A stretch of 19,547 bases of DNA, taken from contig QHYF01000030.1 in assembly GCA_003224075.1 (NCBI GenBank), positions 1 through 19,547 on the forward strand. Reading direction: 5' to 3'. The position numbers and the translations under genes were made by a program. The notes beneath the pieces are model-generated. The model saw only the letters and a program-made list of their open reading frames with translations, did no database searches and was not told the DNA's origin. Numbering within the stretch: the first letter of the stretch is position 1; each line of letters starts with the position of its first letter. This document shows positions 8,369 through 16,397 of the stretch, one piece after another. Source of the DNA: Acidobacteriota bacterium. GTDB taxonomy: Bacteria > Acidobacteriota > Terriglobia > Acidiferrales > UBA7541.

Positions 8369-8396
8369 CATTGATGTGAAATGCCGGGGGTGTAGG

Positions 8397-8417
8397 GGGG
8401 GCCACGCCTTGGCCTCC
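8397..8417. repeat. GC-rich inverted repeat next to a G-run
   Basis: GGGGGCCA (8397-8404) and TGGCCTCC (8410-8417) can pair over eight positions, one of them G-U, with loop CGCCT. It follows the G-rich stretch GGGGGTGTAGGGG beginning at 8386. It lies 22 bases past the DUF711 stop codon and could act as a transcript end on the minus strand, though no T-run follows there. Confidence 0.3.
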
Positions 8418-8439
8418 AGTTACCAGTCACGAACCACAA

Positions 8440-9723
8440 TCACTTCTTCTCTATTGGCTGCAGCGTTGCATTCACCAGGAACGGGTCGTTGAATTCCGTC
8501 ATGTCACCCGGCCCTTTGCCCGCAACTGGTAAAAGCCGCGCGGAGAGCGGCTTGTGCCACTTCACCGCGAGGCTGGCCATGTCTCCGATAATGAGGGAAA
8601 GCTGCTCCGCCGTGATGTCTCCCGGCAGCGGAATGGTGTCCAGGCCCGTGCCGCAGACTGCGGAATAACTCAGCAGCGCGTCGAGCGAGATATGCCCTTC
8701 ACTCCAACGCTGCGCCAGCCGGGAATCTTCAAGAACCGGCAGCATCAGGCCCGAATAGCCCGTTTGCTTCGCCTTGACGTCCTTGATGGCCGCTGTAATG
8801 ATTGCCGCCGCTGTCAGGGTTCCACTCGATCCCACGGGCTGAGTCGTGAGGTTTTCGATCGCTGTCCCGATGGATGCATCTTTGGATGGCGCAGGCGATA
8901 AATCGATGCCCATGTAGGTCCAGCCGGTTTCCTGATCGATGCGCCCAGCGTGCTGCTCAATGTCGAAGGCGACGCTCGCCAGGGAGTCCGTCAACCGCTG
9001 CTTTGCGATCAGGAGATCGTGTGCATCTTTGAAGGCCGCCGCGACGAGGTTGGCCGATTCGAGGGCGACGGCAAATTGGTGCCCGAAGCCCGTGTGATAC
9101 GCGGCGGGGAAAAACGGTGTCAGCGGCGGCACCAGGGCAATCGCGGCAAAACGGAAATTGCCTTGGCTGTGCTCCGTCGCTTGGAGTTTTTTCATCACGC
9201 GCGCCGCTGCGCCTACTGCGCCCCAGCGAACCCCGTCTTCCCCCGCGACGACGAGGCTGCCGTCCAAGGTCTTCGTGTTGACCAGAATCTCCGCCAGCAG
9301 GTCGGCCCACCCAGCCAAGTCGTTCGCATTCAGCATGGCCGGCCCAATCGCCGCAGCAAACTTTTCCTTCGCTGCCAGCGCGTCGTACTGCTTGAAGAAC
9401 GCCACAACTTGTTCCGTTGTCAGGCCCAGGGTGTATTCCGGAAAAGGCTGCGTCGCGATGCGAATCGTTTGCACAGTGTAGCCGCGCGATTCAAAGGTTG
9501 TTTGCGCGCGCCGCAGCATTTTCAAAGCGTCGGCTACTTGCTGCTGGTATTGCGCGCGGTCCAAATTGATAAACGCCGTGATCGCCCGAATCTTCGGCTT
9601 CGCTTCCTGCGCCGTGGATTTTCCTTGCGCGCGCACAATCTCGCCGGAGGGAACAAGAATTATTAGCGCGGCTGCGAACGAGTAACGCAGGACTCGCGTG
9701 ACGCCGAATCTGGATGGACGCAT
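8440..9723 (-). CDS. DUF711/UPF0210 family protein with signal peptide
   Basis: The 427-residue product matches the UPF0210 (DUF711) family in its C-terminal half: GIDLSPAPSKDASIGTAIENL, then YSAVCGTGLDTIPLPGD and the closing ITAEQLSLIIGDMASLAVKW with SARLLPVAGKGPGD. The family resembles the glycyl-radical/PFL-like fold, but no activity is established and no glycyl-radical motif is seen here. Unlike the cytosolic members I know, this one begins with a clear signal peptide (basic start, hydrophobic YSFAAALIILVPSG, cleavage likely after VRA near residue 32). An AGGAG nine bases before the ATG supports this start, so the leader is likely real. It stands alone on the minus strand. Confidence 0.82.
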   Translation of the reverse strand: MRPSRFGVTRVLRYSFAAALIILVPSGEIVRAQGKSTAQEAKPKIRAITAFINLDRAQYQQQVADALKMLRRAQTTFESRGYTVQTIRIATQPFPEYTLGLTTEQVVAFFKQYDALAAKEKFAAAIGPAMLNANDLAGWADLLAEILVNTKTLDGSLVVAGEDGVRWGAVGAAARVMKKLQATEHSQGNFRFAAIALVPPLTPFFPAAYHTGFGHQFAVALESANLVAAAFKDAHDLLIAKQRLTDSLASVAFDIEQHAGRIDQETGWTYMGIDLSPAPSKDASIGTAIENLTTQPVGSSGTLTAAAIITAAIKDVKAKQTGYSGLMLPVLEDSRLAQRWSEGHISLDALLSYSAVCGTGLDTIPLPGDITAEQLSLIIGDMASLAVKWHKPLSARLLPVAGKGPGDMTEFNDPFLVNATLQPIEKK

Positions 9724-9744
9724 GGGACTTTGCTCCTGTAGGGT

Positions 9745-9798
9745 GCGGCACCTGTCCCGCCGGCCCCGAGCCTCTCGGGGACCTTGTCGGGATGCCGC
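9745..9798. repeat. Extended imperfect inverted repeat in the DUF711 leader
   Basis: Three nested arms face each other: GCGGCA (9745-9750) with TGCCGC (9793-9798), CCCG (9756-9759) with CGGG (9788-9791), and CCCCGAG (9764-9770) with CTCGGGG (9774-9780) around a CCT loop. It starts 22 bases before the DUF711 start codon on the minus strand and would lie in its leader RNA. It may be a regulatory hairpin or a dispersed REP-like element. The rest of the gap 9724-10007 holds only the toxin-antitoxin promoter. Confidence 0.45.
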
Positions 9799-9971
9799 GC
9801 CCCCACAGCTTACAGGATTCAGCCCGACTCACGATGGTCGGATTCAAACTTGGTTCCGGAACGATAGCTCAGGGTTCCATCGAGATGCTGAGATTTCGGC
9901 GTGCCGTCATCGGTCGTGGCAAGTGCCAGCGTCTCTCCCGATGATTTGGCGCCGCGTCCGCTAAAAACTGC

Positions 9972-10001
9972 TTGACTTAGTCTACAGACTTAGTCCATAC
10001 T
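9972..10001 (+). promoter_or_regulatory. Promoter of the toxin-antitoxin pair
   Basis: TTGACT (9972-9977) and CATACT (9996-10001) are 18 bases apart. The GTG start of the antitoxin (10008) is six bases beyond the -10 box, so the mRNA is predicted to be leaderless; no ribosome binding site is visible before the GTG. Confidence 0.55.
9974..9995. promoter_or_regulatory. Candidate autoregulatory operator, two palindromic repeats
   Basis: GACTTAGTC occurs twice, at 9974-9982 and 9987-9995. Each copy is itself a palindrome (GACT-T-AGTC), and the pair fills the space between the -35 and -10 boxes. Phd-type antitoxins, alone or with their toxin, bind palindromes at their own promoters, so this is the expected position for the operator. 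Confidence 0.5.
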
Positions 10002-10007
10002 GAAACC

Positions 10008-10292
10008 GTGAAAATCAACATTCATCAGGCCAAAACGCACTTTTCCCGGCTTCTCCAACGCGTCGCCAGTGGAGAAGAGGTCACCATCGCGCGCGCCGGC
10101 GTTCCCGTGGCTCGCTTGGTGCCTCCCCTTGCGGACCAGAACGCGCGTCCTATGGGCATGGATCGGGATGCGGTCAAAATCGCCGACGATTTTGACGCGC
10201 CCCTGCCGGCCGGCGTGTTGGCGCGCTTCCTCGGCGGCGACAGTGCTTCAAAGCCGAAGCGCAAGATGAAAAAGCTGCCGCGGCGGGCATGA
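10008..10292 (+). CDS. Phd/YefM-type antitoxin of a toxin-antitoxin pair
   Basis: The 94-residue protein starts at GTG with KINIHQAKTHFSRLLQRVASGEEVTIARAGVPVARLVP, the typical Phd/YefM DNA-binding fold (residues 1-45). The C-terminal half is predicted to be disordered until bound to toxin and ends in a basic tail (KPKRKMKKLPRR). It should neutralise the PIN toxin encoded next and repress the shared promoter through the palindromic repeats at 9974-9995. The stop overlaps the toxin start by four bases (ATGA), which suggests translational coupling. An antitoxin of this type may be called VapB by virtue of its PIN partner. Confidence 0.92.
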   Translation: MKINIHQAKTHFSRLLQRVASGEEVTIARAGVPVARLVPPLADQNARPMGMDRDAVKIADDFDAPLPAGVLARFLGGDSASKPKRKMKKLPRRA

Positions 10293-10684
10293 AGTACCTG
10301 CTGGATACATCGGTCTGGCTATGGAGCCTGGGACCTGTGGAAAAGATTAATCGCAAAGGCCGCGAGCTGCTGGCTGATGGCCGGCAGGAAATTTATCTGT
10401 CCGCTGCGAGCTCGTGGGAAATCAGCATCAAATTGTCGCTCGGAAAATTACAGCTTCCGGACTCGCCCGAAGTCTACGTCCCCCGGCGCCTGGCCGAGCA
10501 GAGGATTCTCCCTCTCCCCATTTTTCACCACCATGCGTTGCGAGTCTCCTCGCTCCCCACGCACCATCAGGATCCCTTCGACCGGCTGCTGATCGCCCAG
10601 GCTCAAGTGGAAGATATGGTCATTCTGACGGCGGACCGCGCCTTTCAAAAATATCAGGTGAAGCTCGTGTGGTGTGGAAATTGA
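10289..10684 (+). CDS. vapC: PIN-domain ribonuclease toxin (VapC family)
   Basis: The 131-residue protein has the four acidic residues of the PIN nuclease site: Asp6 in YLLDTS, Glu44 in SSWEISIK, Asp98 in HHQDPFDRLLIAQA (with Asp95 nearby) and Asp116 in TADRAF. These bind magnesium for RNA cleavage. VapC toxins usually cut tRNA or rRNA loops to stop translation; the target here is unknown. The WEISIKxxLGKLxLP and QDPFDRLLIAQA motifs mark the subgroup that pairs with Phd-type antitoxins. It overlaps the antitoxin gene by four bases and faces glutaryl-CoA dehydrogenase with 34 bases between, which contain a small hairpin (10704-10716) without a T-run. Confidence 0.93.
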   Translation: MKYLLDTSVWLWSLGPVEKINRKGRELLADGRQEIYLSAASSWEISIKLSLGKLQLPDSPEVYVPRRLAEQRILPLPIFHHHALRVSSLPTHHQDPFDRLLIAQAQVEDMVILTADRAFQKYQVKLVWCGN

Positions 10685-10718
10685 TGGTTACTGATTGCTG
10701 AAATCCCGCGGCGGGACC

Positions 10719-11891
10719 TCAGACAAACGCGGCGATGCCGGTGATGCGTTCGCCGATCACCAGCTTGTGAATGTCGTTCGTTCCCTCATAGGTGTACACG
10801 CTCTCGAGGTTGTTCATGTGCCGCATGACGCAGTAATCGTCCACGATGCCGTTCGCACCGAGAATATCGCGCGCCTTGCGCGCCGTGTCGAGCGCGATCG
10901 CCACATTGTTCATTTTCAGCATCGAGATGTGCGATGGATCGACTTTGCCTTTATCTTTCAGCCGGCCCACGTGCAGCGCCAGCAACTGGCCCTTCACAAT
11001 TTCCGTGATCATCCACGCCAGTTTTTCCTGCACGAGTTGATGCGACGCGATGGGCTTGTTCGCGAACTGTTTGCGCGTCTTCGCGTATTGCAGCGCCGTG
11101 TCGTAGCACGCCATCGCCGCTCCCAGCGCGCCCCAGCCGATCCCGTAGCGCGCCTGATTCAGGCAACTCAGCGGTCCCTTCAGGCCGGCGACGCCGGGCA
11201 ACAGATTCTCTTCCGGAATTTCGCAATCGGTGAACGCCAGTCCCGACGTCACCGAAGCGCGCAGCGACCACTTCCCGTGCACGTCCCAGGCCTTGAATCC
11301 CGGCGCGCCTTTTTCAACGAGAAATCCGCGAATTTTGTCGTCCTCGCCCTTGGCCCAGACCACCGCTACGTCCGCAATGGACCCGCTGGTGATCCACATT
11401 TTTTCGCCGTTGAGGACATACTTGTGGCCCTTCTTCACCGCGCGCGTCAGCATCCCGCCCGGATTCGAGCCGAACTGCGGTTCCGTCAGGCCAAAGCAAC
11501 CGATGGCTTTGCCTTGCTGCAGGAGCGGCAGCCACTTATTTTTCTGCGCGTCGCTCCCATACGTGTAAATCGGGTACATCACCAGCGCGCCCTGCACCGA
11601 AACGAAGCTGCGCAGCCCGGAGTCGCCGCGCTCCAGTTCCTGCGTCATCAAGCCATACGCGACGTTGGACATTCCCGCGCAGCCATAGCCGTGCAAGTTC
11701 GCTCCAAAAAATCCCAGCTCGCCGAATTGCGGGATCAGATGCTTTGGAAAAGTCGCCTCGCGGCTGTGCTTTTCGATGATCGGGATGACTTCGTTTTCCA
11801 CGAATTGCCGCGCCGTCTGGCGCACCAATTTTTCTTCGTCGTTCAGTTGAGAATCAAAATCGATGAAGTCCACTCCACCGTATCCAGCCAT
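10719..11891 (-). CDS. gcdH: Glutaryl-CoA dehydrogenase
   Basis: The enzyme converts glutaryl-CoA to crotonyl-CoA and CO2 using FAD, in lysine, tryptophan or aromatic degradation. The 390-residue product resembles the human enzyme throughout: ELERGDSGLRS, GCFGLTEPQFGSNP, WAKGEDDKIRGFLVEKG, NQARYGIGWGALGA and a terminal YEGTNDIHKLVIGERITGIAAF. Glu87, Arg94 and Ser95, which bind the substrate carboxylate in the human protein, fall at the same positions, and Glu369 is the catalytic base. This argues for the decarboxylating form rather than a general acyl-CoA dehydrogenase. The start at 11891 (MAGYGG) is set by AAGGAG six bases upstream. No electron-transfer flavoprotein or other pathway gene is next to it. 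Confidence 0.93.
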   Translation of the reverse strand: MAGYGGVDFIDFDSQLNDEEKLVRQTARQFVENEVIPIIEKHSREATFPKHLIPQFGELGFFGANLHGYGCAGMSNVAYGLMTQELERGDSGLRSFVSVQGALVMYPIYTYGSDAQKNKWLPLLQQGKAIGCFGLTEPQFGSNPGGMLTRAVKKGHKYVLNGEKMWITSGSIADVAVVWAKGEDDKIRGFLVEKGAPGFKAWDVHGKWSLRASVTSGLAFTDCEIPEENLLPGVAGLKGPLSCLNQARYGIGWGALGAAMACYDTALQYAKTRKQFANKPIASHQLVQEKLAWMITEIVKGQLLALHVGRLKDKGKVDPSHISMLKMNNVAIALDTARKARDILGANGIVDDYCVMRHMNNLESVYTYEGTNDIHKLVIGERITGIAAFV

Positions 11892-12050
11892 ACTTCTCTC
11901 CTTGATTCCGTCGGCCCGGTCGGGGCGAGCACCCCCAAGAGGCACAGCGCCGTCTATGCCAGGCCATTCGCGATAAGTTCGCAGGGAAATGATCTGCTGC
12001 GGGCCCCGTTCCCAGGGTGCGCCCCGTTCGGCCATAATTCTAGCGGTGCG

Positions 12051-12080
12051 ATTGTAGCAAGCCGCTTCTTGCCCCAGCAA
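12051..12080 (-). promoter_or_regulatory. Possible promoter of glutaryl-CoA dehydrogenase
   Basis: On the minus strand TTGCTG (12075-12080) and TACAAT (12051-12056) are 18 bases apart. The -10 box matches five of six consensus bases, the -35 box only three. It would give a leader of about 150 bases. The rest of the gap 11892-12168 shows no gene. Confidence 0.4.
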
Positions 12081-12168
12081 CCGGGCCGGCAGCGGCTTGA
12101 CGCGCGCGGCGCGGAGCGGCGACACTTTTCTTTTCGAGTATTGAAGAGTTTTTGCTCGGCGAGGATCC

Positions 12169-12909
12169 GTGCCGAAAAAATCTTTGGCGCTCCCGAAGCG
12201 GGCATCGCGCCACCGCAAGTCACTGCCAACGCAGCCGCAAATCCTGATTTTTGACGTGGACGGCGTGCTCGTGGATGTAAGCGGCACGTATTGGCGCTCG
12301 GCGCTCGAAACGGTGCGCCATCTGACTGGCAAGCGGGTAACCTACGCGGAACTGCACCGCTGGAAGAGCAAGCCGGGCTTCAACGACGATTGGGCCATGG
12401 TTTCCGCATGGGTGACTTCGCTCGGCCACCCAGCTTCCTACGAGGAGGCCCGCGAAGCGTTCGAGCGATTCTACTGGGGCAGCGACGGCAAGCCCGGCAA
12501 CGTTCGAAACGAAAGGCTGATCGTCACGCCCCGGCAGATCGAGCGCTGGGCGCGGCGCTTCGAGCTGGATCTTTTTACCGGACGAACAAGGCAGGAGTTC
12601 TCTTTTACGTTCAAACGGTGGCCCGCCACTAAGTATTTCCGAACTATCATCACGATGGACGACGTACAAAACAAAAAGCCACATCCGGAAGGATTGCATA
12701 AAATTCTTGGGACGCGCGATCCCGCCAGCGCGCTTTATCTGGGGGACAACATTGACGATGCTCTCGCGGCGCGTGAGGCCACTGTCCCCTTCATGGCCTT
12801 CATCGCCCCCGGCGAGCATCGCTATCGCGAGCGCGCCGCACGCTTCCGCGAACTCGGCGCGATAGCGCTTCTTCAGCGCGCCACAGACCTCAACACCTGG
12901 CTTGAGTAA
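12169..12909 (+). CDS. HAD-superfamily hydrolase, subfamily IA-like
   Basis: The 246-residue protein has all HAD motifs: the nucleophile block FDVDGVLVD (Asp29, Asp31), the Thr of LFTGR, the Lys of NKKPHPEG and the metal-binding YLGDNIDD. The segment after motif I (SGTYWRSALETVRHLTG, then KSKPGFNDDW) resembles the hypothetical subfamily IA group often seen near or fused to histidine-biosynthesis functions, so a phosphatase role is likely but the substrate is open. The start is a GTG with GAGG just upstream at short spacing; a basic N-terminal extension of about 20 residues precedes the fold and the true start could be later. It lies between gcdH and the ATP synthase operon with no clear link to either. 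Confidence 0.82.
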   Translation: MPKKSLALPKRASRHRKSLPTQPQILIFDVDGVLVDVSGTYWRSALETVRHLTGKRVTYAELHRWKSKPGFNDDWAMVSAWVTSLGHPASYEEAREAFERFYWGSDGKPGNVRNERLIVTPRQIERWARRFELDLFTGRTRQEFSFTFKRWPATKYFRTIITMDDVQNKKPHPEGLHKILGTRDPASALYLGDNIDDALAAREATVPFMAFIAPGEHRYRERAARFRELGAIALLQRATDLNTWLE

Positions 12910-13004
12910 GTCTTCGGTGGGGGAAGCGCGTGGATTCCGCGGTGCCGCAACACTGATATTCGCGGCAGCAGGACTTCACTGCGAAAAACCGCACGCACGC
13001 CGCG

Positions 13005-13034
13005 TTGACGGAAAGCCGCCACGGATGCTATAAA
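13005..13034 (+). promoter_or_regulatory. Promoter of the ATP synthase operon
   Basis: TTGACG (13005-13010) and TATAAA (13029-13034) are 18 bases apart in an otherwise GC-rich gap. Transcription would begin near 13041, leaving a leader of about 125 bases before atpF-like b'. That leader can form a hairpin CCGTA/TACGG (13066-13081). Confidence 0.6.
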
Positions 13035-13038
13035 ATAA

Positions 13039-13050
13039 CGTTTCGAAACG
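13039..13050. promoter_or_regulatory. 12-base palindrome at the predicted ATP operon start site
   Basis: CGTTTCGAAACG is perfectly self-complementary and covers the predicted transcription start, four bases past the -10 box. A protein bound here would block initiation, so it is a candidate repressor site. One such palindrome can arise by chance in a window of this size, but its position is suggestive. Confidence 0.35.
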
Positions 13051-13164
13051 GCAGCTTGAGGCCCACCGTACGCTCCTACGGGGTGAGAGCGCGGCGCGGC
13101 TGCAACTTTGTTGGCCCCGATGCAGCGCCGGGCCACACGTAGCGAATTTTGGCGACACAATTCG

Positions 13165-13656
13165 ATGCAATCCATCGGTCACCAACTTGGCGAACTGTTC
13201 CTCCAGGCTGTGCCCACAGTCCTGATCATCCTCTTTTTCTACTTCATCTTACGAGCCGTCTTCTTCAAGCCGCTGCTGCAAGTGATGGCCGACCGCGAGG
13301 CCCGCACGGTGGGCGCGCAGAAGGCTGCCGAGGCGGCCCAGGCCGCCGCTGGAGACAAGGTCAAAGAGTATCAGAATGCCCTCAGACAGGCGCGCGCGCA
13401 GGTGTATGCCGAGCAGGAAGCGGCGCGGAAGAAAGTGCTCGACGAGCGCGCCGCTCAACTGAAGGACGCTCGGATGAAAGCGTCCGGCGAGGTCAGTGCC
13501 GCGAAAGAGCGTATTGCCGCGGAACTTGCGGCTGCTCGCCGCGAGGTGGAAGCGACGGTGGCGCTGCTTTCCGCCGAAATCGCGCGCCGCATTCTTCAAG
13601 CCCCGCCAGCCCCGCCCCGTCCGGGCCGGGGCGCTCCCGCAAGAGAGGCTCGATGA
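13165..13656 (+). CDS. atpF: ATP synthase F0 subunit b' (first b-type subunit)
   Basis: The 163-residue protein has one N-terminal membrane segment (about residues 12-30, LFLQAVPTVLIILFFYFIL), the KPL motif just after it, then a long charged coiled coil rich in Ala, Glu, Lys and Arg, as in the peripheral stalk of F-type ATP synthase. The start at 13165 gives the usual family beginning (MQSIGHQLGELFLQAVPT); in-frame ATG at 13120 would add an unlikely basic extension. No good ribosome binding site is visible before it. The C-terminus ends in a Pro/Arg-rich tail. Its stop overlaps the next gene by four bases. With the second b-type gene it probably forms a b/b' pair. Confidence 0.87.
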   Translation: MQSIGHQLGELFLQAVPTVLIILFFYFILRAVFFKPLLQVMADREARTVGAQKAAEAAQAAAGDKVKEYQNALRQARAQVYAEQEAARKKVLDERAAQLKDARMKASGEVSAAKERIAAELAAARREVEATVALLSAEIARRILQAPPAPPRPGRGAPAREAR

Positions 13657-14237
13657 CGCGAAATCGCCGCGTTTTTGCTCTCTCGAGCATTCTCTTTGTG
13701 TCCTTTTTCGCCGTGGCCACGGCGCGCGCCGCGGAGCAAGGTGGCAAGGCGACCGCGCAAACGGCAAATGAGATTTTCAACTGGATCAACTTCGCCATCG
13801 TTGCGAGCGTACTTCTCTGGCTGTGCTGGAAAAAGGCCCCTGGGTTCTTCCGCCGCCGCGCGGAGGCGATCAGCTCGGCGATCACCAAAGCCGGTGGCGC
13901 CAAAGCGGCAGCCGAGGCACAGCTTCGCGAAGCAAAAAACAAACTCGCCAACATCCAAAAAGAAATCGCGGAACTCCGCGCGGTCGCAGAGCGCGAATCC
14001 GCCGCTGAGGTTGCGCGCATCCGCGCGGCCGCGCAGACCGACGCGCAGAAGATCGCCGCCGCCGCGAACGCGGAAATCGAAGCAGCGGAACGCGCGGGAC
14101 GCCTGGAGCTCAAAGCCCTTGCCGCACAGCTTGCCGTGGAAGGCGCAGAATCGCTCCTCGTCCAGCTGCTGACCCCGAAGGCGCAGGATTCGCTCATCAG
14201 CAACTTTGTGAAGAGTCTCGAAGGGAGGCCGAATTGA
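13653..14237 (+). CDS. atpF: ATP synthase F0 subunit b with N-terminal signal-like segment
   Basis: The 194-residue product carries a membrane segment at about residues 41-58 (IFNWINFAIVASVLLWLCW) followed by a long Ala/Glu/Arg coiled coil, as expected for subunit b of the peripheral stalk. Before the membrane helix there is an additional signal-peptide-like region: RNRR, hydrophobic FALSSILFVSFFAVA, and a likely cleavage site ATARA/AE near residue 26. It overlaps the preceding b' gene (ATGA) and the delta gene (TTGA), so the three are tightly coupled. Two b-type genes in a row fit a heterodimeric stalk, as in cyanobacteria and some other phyla. Confidence 0.87.
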   Translation: MTRNRRVFALSSILFVSFFAVATARAAEQGGKATAQTANEIFNWINFAIVASVLLWLCWKKAPGFFRRRAEAISSAITKAGGAKAAAEAQLREAKNKLANIQKEIAELRAVAERESAAEVARIRAAAQTDAQKIAAAANAEIEAAERAGRLELKALAAQLAVEGAESLLVQLLTPKAQDSLISNFVKSLEGRPN

Positions 14238-14770
14238 GATCGGCGAGCCTTCAATACGCGAACGCGCTGGCCGACATTGCGCTCGAACAGGGCGCCGCGG
14301 AGCCGGCCGCCAAACAGCTCAGCGCTTTTGGCGCAGTGTACGCGGAATCCGCCGAGCTGCGCACGTTTCTGGCAAGCCCGGCGGTGACCATCGAAGTGAA
14401 GCACGCGGTGATCGAGAAGATCATCGCGCGAATGGGGGCGAGCAAAATCCTTCGCAATTTTCTCTTCGTGATCGCCGACCACCGGCGCACGCCGCTGATT
14501 CCGGAGATTATCGCCACGTTCCAGCAGGTGATCCGGCAGCGGCAGGGCGTGGCGGAAGCGGAGATTTCTTCCGCTGTGGAATTGAGCGCGGCGCAAAAAA
14601 AAGAGCTGGCGGCAACTCTAGCTCGCCTGACGGGCAAGAAAATCGAAACAAAGTATTCGCTCGATCCGGCGTTGCTGGGCGGCGCGGTCGTGCGGATCGG
14701 GGACACGATTTATGATGGCTCGTTGCGGAGCCGTTTGAACGAGATGCGCGCGCAACTCGCAGCGGAATAG
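14234..14770 (+). CDS. atpH: ATP synthase F1 subunit delta
   Basis: The 178-residue protein has the delta/OSCP fold: RSASLQYANALADIALEQG at the start, helical N-terminal domain, and the C-terminal signature VAEAEISSAVELSA, then LTGKKIETKYSLDPALLGGAVVRIGDTIYDGSLRSRLNEM. It joins the b-type stalk to the top of the alpha/beta head. The start codon is TTG, overlapping the previous stop as TTGA; GGGAGG five bases upstream supports this unusual start. A GC-rich hairpin (14785-14801) lies between its stop and atpA. Confidence 0.95.
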   Translation: MRSASLQYANALADIALEQGAAEPAAKQLSAFGAVYAESAELRTFLASPAVTIEVKHAVIEKIIARMGASKILRNFLFVIADHRRTPLIPEIIATFQQVIRQRQGVAEAEISSAVELSAAQKKELAATLARLTGKKIETKYSLDPALLGGAVVRIGDTIYDGSLRSRLNEMRAQLAAE

Positions 14771-14784
14771 ACGGGGATTTTCAG

Positions 14785-14801
14785 CCCCGAACGGCTCGGG
14801 G
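14785..14801 (+). promoter_or_regulatory. Intercistronic hairpin between atpH and atpA
   Basis: CCCCGA (14785-14790) pairs with TCGGGG (14796-14801) around the loop ACGGC. No T-run follows, so it is not a terminator; it may protect or process the mRNA, where subunit amounts change from one delta to three alpha copies. Confidence 0.4.
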
Positions 14802-14839
14802 CGGCCACAACGATCTTTGGCAGGAGCGACGGAGCAGGC

Positions 14840-16375
<1,536 letters not shown>

Positions 16376-16378
16376 GGA

Positions 16379-16393
16379 ATTCGCTTAGCGAAT
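16379..16393 (+). promoter_or_regulatory. Hairpin between the atpG ribosome binding site and start codon
   Basis: ATTCGC (16379-16384) and GCGAAT (16388-16393) pair around TTA. The ribosome binding site GAGG (16374-16377) overlaps the atpA stop and is 20 bases from the atpG ATG, too far to work in linear form. Folding the hairpin leaves only five unpaired bases (one before, four after), an optimal spacing. Confidence 0.45.
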
Positions 16394-16397
16394 CACG

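Noticed and set aside
8335..8379. Micro-ORF beginning MKCKFCKS, suggestive of a zinc-binding CxxC peptide
   Set aside because: It has only 14 codons, no ribosome binding site, and its bases are accounted for by the 12-bp hairpin at 8330-8357.
8179..8379. 66-codon open frame across the LysE-DUF711 gap
   Set aside because: Its start lies upstream of and through the promoter at 8191-8219, its composition looks random, and the stretch is better explained as structured RNA.
8386..8401. Possible G-quadruplex in the G-rich run
   Set aside because: Only two G-runs are present close together; four are needed for an intramolecular quadruplex.
9833..9900. tRNA-like wording (GGTTCC, ATAGCTCAG) before the toxin-antitoxin genes
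   Set aside because: No cloverleaf can be drawn: acceptor and anticodon arms do not pair.
10704..10716. Bidirectional terminator between vapC and gcdH
   Set aside because: The TCCCG/CGGGA hairpin is short and no T-run follows on either strand.
7534..11891. Functional link between the LysE-type exporter and glutaryl-CoA dehydrogenase through lysine
   Set aside because: The genes are 2.5 kb apart with unrelated genes on both strands between them, and the exporter's substrate cannot be read from sequence.
10695..12254. Long open frame (519 codons) opposite glutaryl-CoA dehydrogenase
   Set aside because: It is rich in Arg, His and Gln with no recognisable fold, and is a mirror of a GC-rich true gene whose residues match a known enzyme.
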